DNA of 15,090 bases from contig CAYMRB010000246.1 of the NCBI GenBank assembly GCA_964392615.1, forward strand, positions 1 to 15,090, read 5' to 3'. This stretch comes from CAYMRB01 sp964392615 (GTDB taxonomy: Bacteria > Planctomycetota > UBA8108). Under the pieces are notes generated by a model. That model had not been told where the DNA came from. It was given only the letters and a program-made list of their open reading frames with translations, and did no database searches. Each line of letters begins with the position of its first letter. Position 1 is the first letter of the stretch. This document shows, one piece after another, positions 5,795 through 12,421 of the stretch. Both the position numbers and the translations under genes were made by a program.

Positions 5795-8700
5795 ATGAGC
5801 ACAGCCAGCTCCACTGCCTCGACCGTGGATCGCGACTTCATCAACGGCCGCTACCGAGTTCTGAAGGAGCTCGGGCGCGGGGGCATGGGACAGGTCTATC
5901 TCGTCGAGGACGAGGTCCGCGACGGGCAGCGCATGGCGTTGAAGACGCTGCTGCCGGAGTCGACGGACGACATGGTTCGCGCGGGATTCCGGGACGAGTT
6001 CGCGGAGCTCGCCAAGGTTCGACACCCGAATCTCGCCGCGGCTTTCGATTTCGGCCACGTTACCGGAACCAGGGAGTCGTTCTTCACCACCGAGTTCATC
6101 GACGGCGTCGAGCTCATGAAGGGGGTTAAGAACGCGTCCGTGACGCAGCTGACTCAGGTGACGGCGCAGTTCCTGCACGGTCTCGACTTCCTGCACGATC
6201 TCGAGCTGATCCACAACGACCTCAAGCCGGCGAACATCCTCCTCGAGAACGAGTCCGCCGGGCCGAGCGGAGACTGGGACGACGAGGACAGCGCAGACCT
6301 GAGCAAGCTCGAGTCCCTTGCCTACGGTCGCTGCGGCTGCGTCAAGATCATCGACTTCGGGTTGATCTGCCGCGAGCACACGCAGTGCGAGAAGATCCTG
6401 GGCACGGTGCGCTACATGTCGCCGGAGCGCATCCAGAGGGCGCCTGCCGACCGGCGCAGCGACCTCTACTCGGCTGGCGTCGTCATCTTCACGCTGTTCG
6501 CGCGGCGGCTGCCGTTTCAGGACAAGGATCTACGCGAGCTGCTGCGCAAGCACGTTCAGGAGCCGCCACCGCCGCTCGAGTCGCTGCGGCGGGATCTGCC
6601 GCCGGTCATACCGCAGATCGTCCACCGGCTGCTCGAGAAGCGCCCGGAGAATCGCTTCAATCGGGCTTCGGAAGTGCTCGATCTGCTGGGGCGCTCCCTC
6701 GGTTGGCACGACGCTCCCGAGGTGTCGCGGTGGAACGGCAAGCGTCTCAGTGCCGGGTCGTTGCTGCACCGTTCGAAGGAGCTCGAGGAGCTCGAGGGGT
6801 ACTACGACGCCGCCCGCGCGGGGAAGGGAGTCGTCCGTAGCGTCACCGTCGAAGGCTGCGCGGGCACGGGCAAGAGTCGCCTGGTCGAGGAGCTCCGCAG
6901 CCACGTCCAGGTCTCCGGCGGGGCGTACGTCACCGCGTCCGGCACGGCGGTCGAGGGCAACCTGCAGCCGATCATGGACATGCTGCTGGCGGGGCTCAGG
7001 ACGACGGGCGTCTCGGGCATGGAGCGGATCGACGCCCTGCTCAAGGCGCGCGAGTCCGAGTCCGTGCCGCTGAACAACTCGCTCGAGAAGCTCGTGCTGC
7101 TCTGCACGAAGCAGCTGCCGCTCGTCCTCCACCTGGATGATTTCGATCGGGCCTCCGACACGGTGCGTCGATGGGCGCTCGAGCTCGTCCACACGATCGA
7201 GTATCGCGCCCGGCGGGGCAAGTCGCCGCGCAAGCTCTTGATCGTCCTCACCCGTCGCACGGTTCCGGGCAGGGGAAGCGTGCATCTCGGCACGAACGAG
7301 ACGATCGAGCTGAGCGATTTCGCGGCGCCCGAGGCGAAGGAGTTCGTGCACCGGCTCTTCCAGCAGGACGAGATCCCGCCGGCGGTGGTCGAGAGTCTGG
7401 TGCGTTCTTCGAGGGGCAATCCGCTCTTCCTGACCGAGCTGGCCAACACGATCGTCGAGAGCGGCGACGTGACGTACTCGGGGGCCACGTGGAGGTTCCC
7501 GGACGCGATTCCCGCGGCGACGCTTCCCGAATCTCTGGGCGACCTGTTCGAGGAGCGGCTCGCCGCGCTCAAGACGGATCGAATGGAGGTGCTCCATTGG
7601 GTCGGAACGTCGAGATCGCCTCTGTCGCTCGGCGTGCTCAGGCGGTGCGTCAACTTCGGCGATGAGGCCCTCGACGCCATCCTCGCGGAGCTTCTCGACA
7701 AGAACCTGCTGTCGCCGAATAGCGATGACGAGAGCCCTGTCTACTCGCTGAGTCACGCCGGCAGCCGTGAGATGCTCGACGGACGGCTCAACGAAGGGCG
7801 CAGGCGTCTGCTGCACCAGCGGCTCGCACAGAACATCGAGGACGAGTATCCCGACGACGACGACCGCGCCGACGAGCTCGCCGAGCATTGGCTCGCGGCG
7901 GGCAACGAGGCGGGCTTCCTGCGGTTCGCTCCACGCGCGGCGGCGCTCTTGCGGGAGCGCGGCGATTTCGAGCGCGCCGTCGACTATCACCGTCGTCTGG
8001 TCGAGGCGATGCCGGACACGGCGGTCGCGAAAAAGATCCAGAGCCTCTCGAAGCTCTGCGAGATGCACGAGATGCGCTGGGACCTTCAGGCGTGTATCGC
8101 CGGTCTCGTCGAGATCGAGCGCCTCGGCGAGCAGCTGATGCGACCGGCTGATCGCGCCCTGCTGCTGCGCCGATTGGCCGGCGTCCAGATCGCGCGTCAC
8201 CACAACACGGCGGCCGAGAACTTCCTCGCCAAGGCGGAGCGGCTGCTTCCCGAGAATGCGCCGCCGTTCGTGAGACTCTCCGTCGAGGCGCCGCGCGCTT
8301 GGGCGCTCTGGTTCACCGGCGACCACGCCCGGGCGCGGGAGATTCTCGATCGATGCCTCGATGGGCTCGATCGCACGGAGCCGCGGGATCCTCGCGAGCG
8401 CATGCTGCGCGTCGGAGCGGCGAACCAGCTCGCCAGCATGCTGCACTACCTCGGCGACCTGGACGCGGCGACGAGGCTTTACGAAGAGAACCTCGAGAAT
8501 CTGGTCGACCTCGGCGGGCAGGACCAGGCGCTCGCTGCGACGCGCTGTGCGCTCGGTGGGCTGCTGCTCGATCGCGGCCGCTTCGCCGCGGCCGTCGAGC
8601 AGCTCAAGCCCGCGATGACCGTCGGTAAGACGATCTGCGATCACCGTACGCTGGCGAGGGCGCGAGAGCGGTTCGGCGACTACCACCTGCGTTGCGGCAA

Positions 8701-9427
8701 GTTCCGCGAAGCTCTGCAGATCACGCAGGCGGGACTGCAAGATGCGGAGACACTCAACAACTCGGCGGCCATCGCGAGCAACCTGCGCATGCTCGGGCGC
8801 ATCTACGTGTTCGCGAACGAGCTCACCGACGCACGGCGCGTGCTCGAGCGGTCAGTCGAGATCCAACGCGAGTCGAAGGACGTTCTCAACAGCGTCCTCA
8901 GCTCGATCCACCTCGCGCGGTTGCAGCTCGAGGAGGGCGAGATCGATTCCGCCCGACAGATCCTGGCGCAGTGCGAGAAGGACGCCCGGCGGCACGAGCT
9001 CCCGCTCCTGCACGCACAGGCCAACCTGTGGCTCTTCGTCGCCCAGTGGCGGGGGCAGCGGCACTACAACGAGACGATGATCGCCACGGCGCGCAAGCTC
9101 CTCGTCGACCACGGCTTCGTCGCAGACACCATCGACTGCCTGATGACGCAGCTCGAGGTCGCCATCGAAGCCCGGCGCAACGAGGAGTGTGAGGCGCTCT
9201 TCGCCGAGATCGAGGAGCGTACCGCAGCGGACGACATGCCTGACCAGCGCGGCGAGCTCCGGTATCTGCGAGCGCTGCAGCTCTTCGAGGACGGCGCGAC
9301 GGAAGAGGCCGCCAAGGTCGCGGAGGGGGTCTCGTCGCGCGCGCGCAACGAGAACCGGCTGCGCCTGTGCGCGGACGCGGCGAAGCTGTCGCGGCGGGCG
9401 AAGGGGCTGGCGAAGGAGCCGGAGTAG
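5795..9427 (+). CDS. Multidomain Ser/Thr protein kinase fused to an AAA/STAND-type ATPase and TPR repeats
   Basis: A 1210-residue protein. The kinase domain (about 20-310) has a glycine loop LGRGGMGQVY (26-35), Lys50, helix-C Glu68, catalytic Asp142 and Asn147 in HNDLKPAN, DFG at 187-189 and SPE at 209-211. HRD is HND, so this is a non-RD kinase. An acidic insert of about 30 residues (151-182) separates the catalytic loop from DFG. The ATPase follows with Walker A GCAGTGKS (354-361) and Walker B ending LDDFD (447-451), as in kinase-linked AAA_16/STAND proteins. From about residue 700 to 1190 the protein is helical TPR-like sequence (for example GDHARAREIL near 842). No membrane helix is seen, unlike many PknB-type kinases, so a cytoplasmic location is likely. 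It presumably phosphorylates partners recruited by the TPRs, with ATPase switching; that is family inference. No Shine-Dalgarno site precedes the ATG. It may share a transcript with the HEAT and HD-GYP genes. Confidence 0.9.
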   Translation: MSTASSTASTVDRDFINGRYRVLKELGRGGMGQVYLVEDEVRDGQRMALKTLLPESTDDMVRAGFRDEFAELAKVRHPNLAAAFDFGHVTGTRESFFTTEFIDGVELMKGVKNASVTQLTQVTAQFLHGLDFLHDLELIHNDLKPANILLENESAGPSGDWDDEDSADLSKLESLAYGRCGCVKIIDFGLICREHTQCEKILGTVRYMSPERIQRAPADRRSDLYSAGVVIFTLFARRLPFQDKDLRELLRKHVQEPPPPLESLRRDLPPVIPQIVHRLLEKRPENRFNRASEVLDLLGRSLGWHDAPEVSRWNGKRLSAGSLLHRSKELEELEGYYDAARAGKGVVRSVTVEGCAGTGKSRLVEELRSHVQVSGGAYVTASGTAVEGNLQPIMDMLLAGLRTTGVSGMERIDALLKARESESVPLNNSLEKLVLLCTKQLPLVLHLDDFDRASDTVRRWALELVHTIEYRARRGKSPRKLLIVLTRRTVPGRGSVHLGTNETIELSDFAAPEAKEFVHRLFQQDEIPPAVVESLVRSSRGNPLFLTELANTIVESGDVTYSGATWRFPDAIPAATLPESLGDLFEERLAALKTDRMEVLHWVGTSRSPLSLGVLRRCVNFGDEALDAILAELLDKNLLSPNSDDESPVYSLSHAGSREMLDGRLNEGRRRLLHQRLAQNIEDEYPDDDDRADELAEHWLAAGNEAGFLRFAPRAAALLRERGDFERAVDYHRRLVEAMPDTAVAKKIQSLSKLCEMHEMRWDLQACIAGLVEIERLGEQLMRPADRALLLRRLAGVQIARHHNTAAENFLAKAERLLPENAPPFVRLSVEAPRAWALWFTGDHARAREILDRCLDGLDRTEPRDPRERMLRVGAANQLASMLHYLGDLDAATRLYEENLENLVDLGGQDQALAATRCALGGLLLDRGRFAAAVEQLKPAMTVGKTICDHRTLARARERFGDYHLRCGKFREALQITQAGLQDAETLNNSAAIASNLRMLGRIYVFANELTDARRVLERSVEIQRESKDVLNSVLSSIHLARLQLEEGEIDSARQILAQCEKDARRHELPLLHAQANLWLFVAQWRGQRHYNETMIATARKLLVDHGFVADTIDCLMTQLEVAIEARRNEECEALFAEIEERTAADDMPDQRGELRYLRALQLFEDGATEEAAKVAEGVSSRARNENRLRLCADAAKLSRRAKGLAKEPE

Positions 9428-9454
9428 ACGAGGCGGGGCGGCCAGTCAGTACGG

Positions 9455-9527
9455 CAGGCCGTCGGCCTGGGTCGAGAGACTTCCCTCGACGGGACTGCCG
9501 GCGAAGCGGCGTTCCGAGCACTTCGCC
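9455..9527 (+). terminator. Three consecutive hairpins after the kinase gene, possible transcription end
   Basis: CAGGCC (9455-9460) pairs with GGCCTG (9464-9469). GTCGAG (9471-9476) pairs with CTCGAC (9485-9490). GGCGAAG (9500-9506) pairs with CTTCGCC (9521-9527). All arms are perfect. No T tract follows any stem, so this is not a classical intrinsic terminator. It could be a Rho-type end or an mRNA-stabilising 3' structure for the kinase transcript. Confidence 0.35.
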
Positions 9528-9528
9528 C

Positions 9529-9556
9529 TTGACGCGCAGAATCTACCGAGTACGAC
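9529..9556 (+). promoter_or_regulatory. Candidate promoter of the DUF3187 outer-membrane gene
   Basis: TTGACG at 9529-9534 is a good -35 match. TACGAC at 9551-9556, after 16 bp, is a weaker -10. This lies 51 bp before the ATG and immediately after the third hairpin. Nothing else is seen in 9428-9607. Confidence 0.35.
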
Positions 9557-9607
9557 TAATCCCTGCACGCCTCAAGTCCGCGGGGTCTCGAGCGGTCGGT
9601 TCTGGCG

Positions 9608-10792
9608 ATGAAGACGTACGAATTCGGTCGAGGCTCGCGGGGGAGCCGCAGGGGTGTTCGCAGCCTTCGTTGCGCCGTTTTGGCGGTCGGCGGTCTGGTT
9701 CTCGCGTTGATCGCCCCCGCATCGGGCGAGGAGCCGCCGCGCACCGAGACGGGGCCAGGGCCCGCCGGGACCGTCGTCGAGGCGGATCCGGCTGACGAAT
9801 CCGCCGCCCGGGCCGCGGTCGAGCCGGTCGAGCGTCCTTCGAGTGAGCGCACGCCGGTCGTCGTCGTGCCACGACGGGGGCCGTTCCGGATGCGCTCCCT
9901 CGACTCGCTGTCGCTGCTCTTCGTGCATCCGTCGATGGAGACGGCCCGTACCGTGCCCGCGGGATCGCTCGAGCTCTCGAGCGATCTCCTGTACGCGTCC
10001 CAGGAGGCGTTGAGCGAGGCGAGGGGCTACTACTCGCTGAGCGACGGCGAGACGATGCGCCTCGAGCTCTCGGCGCGTTGGGGGCTCACCGACGACCTCG
10101 AGCTCGCGGTCACGCTGCCGTTCCACCGCATGAGCACCGGCTTCCTCGACGACTTCATCGACGACTTCCACGACGTCACCGGGCTCGGCCCCGTGCGCGA
10201 GTCGAACGGCCTGTTCAACGACGATTACCTACTCGATGGTCAGCAGTACGGGGGGCTGCCGCAGGACTCGTTCGACATCGCCGATCTGCCGATCTCGCTG
10301 AAGTACGCGCTGTTCCGCGAGGACCGCGACGATCCGGCGAGCCTGTCGGTGCGCGCCGCGATCGAGCTGCCGACCGGAGACGAAGAGCGCGGATTCGGCA
10401 GCGGATTCGTGGACGGAGCGGTCGGTATCGTCGGCGAGAGGACCCTCGGCGATGTGACGATCTACGCGAGCGTCGACGGGGTCTTTCAGGGCAATCCTGA
10501 CCGGTTCGAGGACGTCGGGGTCGAGGTGGAGCCGGCGTCGGTCGTCGCCGGCGCCGCGATCGAGTGGCGACTGTGTGACTGGCTCGTGCCCGTCATGCAA
10601 GTCGATTGGGCACCCCGGCTGCTGCGTGACAGCGGAGGGAGACGCCTGCGGCGCGATCGTTTCTCGTGGACGATCGGCGCGCACATCGTGCCCTGCGAGT
10701 CGTTTCGGCTGCGCCTCGCGTTGAACGAGGACATCTCCGTCGCGTCGGTCCCGGACGTCACGTTTCTCATCGGGCTGACCGCGAGCCACTGA
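9608..10792 (+). CDS. DUF3187-type outer-membrane beta-barrel protein
   Basis: A 394-residue exported protein. Residues 1-40 form a long signal peptide: a basic Arg-rich start, hydrophobic core CAVLAVGGLVLALIAP and probable cleavage after ASG. Residues about 41-95 are Pro/Glu/Ala-rich and probably disordered. The rest alternates hydrophobic and polar residues as in a beta-barrel. Segments typical of DUF3187 as I remember it include a FVHPSMETARTVPAG-like opening, GFLDDFIDDFHDVTGL and ELPTGDEERGFGSGF. The family's function is unknown; a porin-like or structural outer-membrane role is usually assumed. The linker makes it somewhat longer than I expect for the family. The ATG at 9608 lacks a clear Shine-Dalgarno site but gives the signal peptide. 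It is probably transcribed alone, between the kinase gene and the DUF445 gene. Confidence 0.82.
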   Translation: MKTYEFGRGSRGSRRGVRSLRCAVLAVGGLVLALIAPASGEEPPRTETGPGPAGTVVEADPADESAARAAVEPVERPSSERTPVVVVPRRGPFRMRSLDSLSLLFVHPSMETARTVPAGSLELSSDLLYASQEALSEARGYYSLSDGETMRLELSARWGLTDDLELAVTLPFHRMSTGFLDDFIDDFHDVTGLGPVRESNGLFNDDYLLDGQQYGGLPQDSFDIADLPISLKYALFREDRDDPASLSVRAAIELPTGDEERGFGSGFVDGAVGIVGERTLGDVTIYASVDGVFQGNPDRFEDVGVEVEPASVVAGAAIEWRLCDWLVPVMQVDWAPRLLRDSGGRRLRRDRFSWTIGAHIVPCESFRLRLALNEDISVASVPDVTFLIGLTASH

Positions 10793-10819
10793 TCGTCTCG
10801 GAACGCGCGGGGCGGCGAA

Positions 10820-10843
10820 TCGGCCGCTCGCGCGCTCGGCCGA
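10820..10843. other. Inverted repeat upstream of the DUF445 promoter
   Basis: TCGGCCG (10820-10826) and CGGCCGA (10837-10843) are exact inverted copies separated by 10 bp. They lie 27 bp after the DUF3187 stop and just before a candidate -35 element. Either an operator for the DUF445 gene or a 3' hairpin of the preceding gene is possible. Confidence 0.3.
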
Positions 10844-10845
10844 GC

Positions 10846-10873
10846 TTGCGCCGGCGAGGCGCTCTGCTACACT
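10846..10873 (+). promoter_or_regulatory. Candidate promoter giving a near-leaderless DUF445 transcript
   Basis: TTGCGC (10846-10851), a 16-bp spacer and TACACT (10868-10873) preceded by TGC form an extended -10 promoter. Transcription would start near 10880-10883, practically at the GTG at 10883. Confidence 0.5.
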
Positions 10874-10882
10874 GTGCGCCCC

Positions 10883-11689
10883 GTGATCGACAAGGGAACC
10901 ATCGCCAACATCATCTCGGCCGGCGTCCTCGCGCTCGGTTTCGCGCTCGGGAAGCTCTTCCCGGAGAGCGCCACGAGCACCGTCGTGTTGTCGGCGGGCA
11001 TGTTCGCGTTGTCCGGCGGGCTGACGAACTCGATCGCGGTCAAGATGCTGTTCGACCGCATCCCCGGACTCTACGGATCCGGCGTGATCCAGATGCGCTT
11101 CGAGGAGATCCGCGCGGAGATCAAGAAGCTCGTCCTCGACCAGTTCTTCAACGAGGACCAGCTGCGCGAGTACTTCCGCCGTCAGGCGAGGGGGCTCGAT
11201 CTCGTCGGGTTCCTCCACTCGCCGGACGGCCGCGGCCCCCTGACCACGTTCATCGAGAAGCAGTGGGACCGCCTGACCGACGCGACCGTCATCGAGCCGA
11301 TTATCGCCCGCCAGCTCGACAAGTTCCTGTCGGGCTCCTTCGGCGGCCTCCTGGCGCTCGTCGGCACCGACGCGGTCCAAGGGATGATCTCGAAGTTCGT
11401 CTCGTCCTTCATCTCCGACATGAAGGTCCGCGTCATCGAGAAAGCCGAGCGGATCCAGCGGGACTCGTCCAGCCTCGGCATCGAGCTCGACGAGGACCGG
11501 GTCATCGCGAAGATCGAGGAGCAGGTCGCGCTGCTGCTCGATCAGCGACTCGAGCAGTTGACGCCGCGCCAGGTCAAGGGGATCGTCGAGGACGTGATCC
11601 GCCGGCACCTCGGCTGGCTCGTCGTCTGGGGCGTCGTGTTCGGCGCGCTGATGGGGCTCGTGGCGCCGTTCGTCAGCGGCATGATCTGA
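10883..11689 (+). CDS. DUF445 family membrane protein
   Basis: A 268-residue protein from GTG 10883. Two hydrophobic segments near the N-terminus (ANIISAGVLALGFALGKLF and TVVLSAGMFALSGGL) lead into TNSIAVKMLFDRIPGLYGSG, the hallmark of DUF445 proteins. The middle is a long helical, charged domain with EKAERI and DLDQRLEQ-like stretches, probably coiled. A C-terminal hydrophobic helix (WLVVWGVVFGALMGLVAPFV) ends the protein. The family consists of inner-membrane proteins of unknown molecular function. A GTG at 10874 in the same frame would add three residues, but a strong -10 element ends at 10873, so that codon would precede the transcript start; I prefer 10883. No Shine-Dalgarno site is seen, consistent with leaderless translation. 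The gene sits between the outer-membrane protein and the ECF sigma gene. Confidence 0.85.
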   Translation: MIDKGTIANIISAGVLALGFALGKLFPESATSTVVLSAGMFALSGGLTNSIAVKMLFDRIPGLYGSGVIQMRFEEIRAEIKKLVLDQFFNEDQLREYFRRQARGLDLVGFLHSPDGRGPLTTFIEKQWDRLTDATVIEPIIARQLDKFLSGSFGGLLALVGTDAVQGMISKFVSSFISDMKVRVIEKAERIQRDSSSLGIELDEDRVIAKIEEQVALLLDQRLEQLTPRQVKGIVEDVIRRHLGWLVVWGVVFGALMGLVAPFVSGMI

Positions 11690-11700
11690 GCCGGCCGGGG

Positions 11701-11726
11701 GGCGCGGCGCCAGCGGACTCGCCGCT
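11701..11726 (+). other. Two small GC hairpins after the DUF445 gene
   Basis: GGCGC/GCGCC (11701-11711) is a palindrome around one G. AGCGG (11712-11716) pairs with CCGCT (11722-11726). They begin 12 nt after the DUF445 stop and lack a T tract. They may mark the 3' end of that transcript. Confidence 0.25.
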
Positions 11727-11774
11727 CGTTCCGGCGACGCTGAGAAGCGGTTCCGGAATCGGCGCAGTTGGGCG

Positions 11775-11796
11775 GGGTGTTTTTCCGAAAACACCC
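11775..11796. terminator. Perfect AT-containing hairpin between DUF445 and the sigma gene; terminator-like or operator
   Basis: GGGTGTTTT (11775-11783) pairs perfectly with AAAACACCC (11788-11796) around a TCCG tetraloop. A possible outer stem is GGGC (11770-11773) with GCCC (11802-11805). There is no T run after the stem on either strand, so termination is uncertain. Its position 65 bp before the sigma gene also suits an operator or an attenuating structure. The remainder of 11690-11860 shows no gene. Confidence 0.45.
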
Positions 11797-11860
11797 TAAG
11801 AGCCCGACCCCCCTGAACGACCTCCAGGTGAACTAGACGCCGGTGACCTCGAGGAGCGAC

Positions 11861-12421
11861 ATGACGGACCAGGACCTCCTGCGCGCCTTCGTCGACTCGC
11901 GGGATACGGAGTCGCTCGGAGCGCTGCTGGGTCGATATCAGAACTCCCTGGTGCGCTTCGTCGCGAACTACCTGCAGGACGACGCGGTCGCTCAGGACAT
12001 CGTGCAGGAGACGTTCCTGCGCGTGACGCGGCAGCCACGCAAGCTGCTCGAGGTATCGAGCTGTCACAATTGGCTGCTGTCCGTCGCGCGCAACCTCAGG
12101 GTGGATCACCTGCGGCGGACCATGCGTCGCCGGCGCCACACGCGGGCTCTCGGCGAACAGCGCCGACGGGCTCCCTCGGCCTCCGAACCGGCCGAGGCCG
12201 ACGTGTTGCGCGCCGAGACGCGGCAGCGCGTGCGCGACGAGATTCACCGGCTCAAGCCGCGCCTGCGCGAGCTCATGTTGCTGAAAGTGGGCGAGGAGAA
12301 GTCGTACCGCGAGATCGCCGAGATTACCGGGCTGTCGGTCACCAACGTAGGCTACTTGATACACCAGGCCATGCAGACCCTCAGATACCGGCTCAAGGAC
12401 CTGCGGGAGGGCTCCGAATGA
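11861..12421 (+). CDS. ECF-type RNA polymerase sigma factor
   Basis: A 186-residue protein with the two-domain ECF layout. Region 2 spans about 20-92 and includes DDAVAQDIVQETFLRV (40-55) and NWLLSVARNLRVDHLRR (70-86). A short charged linker follows. Region 4 spans about 126-182, with the helix-turn-helix around SYREIAEITGLSVTNVGYLI. It directs RNA polymerase to promoters normally silent until an anti-sigma factor releases it. The ATG at 11861 is chosen for GAGGAG 4 nt upstream; an in-frame GTG at 11843 would add six residues. The stop shares an ATGA with the start of the next gene, the classic sigma/anti-sigma arrangement. No convincing autoregulated ECF promoter could be read upstream. Confidence 0.93.
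   Translation: MTDQDLLRAFVDSRDTESLGALLGRYQNSLVRFVANYLQDDAVAQDIVQETFLRVTRQPRKLLEVSSCHNWLLSVARNLRVDHLRRTMRRRRHTRALGEQRRRAPSASEPAEADVLRAETRQRVRDEIHRLKPRLRELMLLKVGEEKSYREIAEITGLSVTNVGYLIHQAMQTLRYRLKDLREGSE
12406..12410 (+). promoter_or_regulatory. Ribosome binding site for the anti-sigma-like gene
   Basis: GGAGG within the last codons of the sigma gene lies 7 nt before the ATG at 12418. It supports the overlapping start over the in-frame ATG at 12430. Confidence 0.65.

Noticed and set aside
3935..6379. Long minus-strand open frame (814 codons) across the HEAT, HD-GYP and kinase genes
   Set aside because: It crosses three well-supported plus-strand genes, its product has shuffled Arg/Glu/Leu/Val-rich composition and no domain. 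Antisense open frames this long are normal in GC-rich coding DNA.
6530..8740. Minus-strand open frame of 736 codons inside the kinase gene
   Set aside because: Antisense to the ATPase and TPR coding region with clear Walker motifs on the plus strand.
11797..11860. Autoregulated ECF promoter before the sigma gene (GAAC-like words at 11814 and 11830)
   Set aside because: Spacing and the -10 part do not form a convincing pair; short GAAC words are too common to call.
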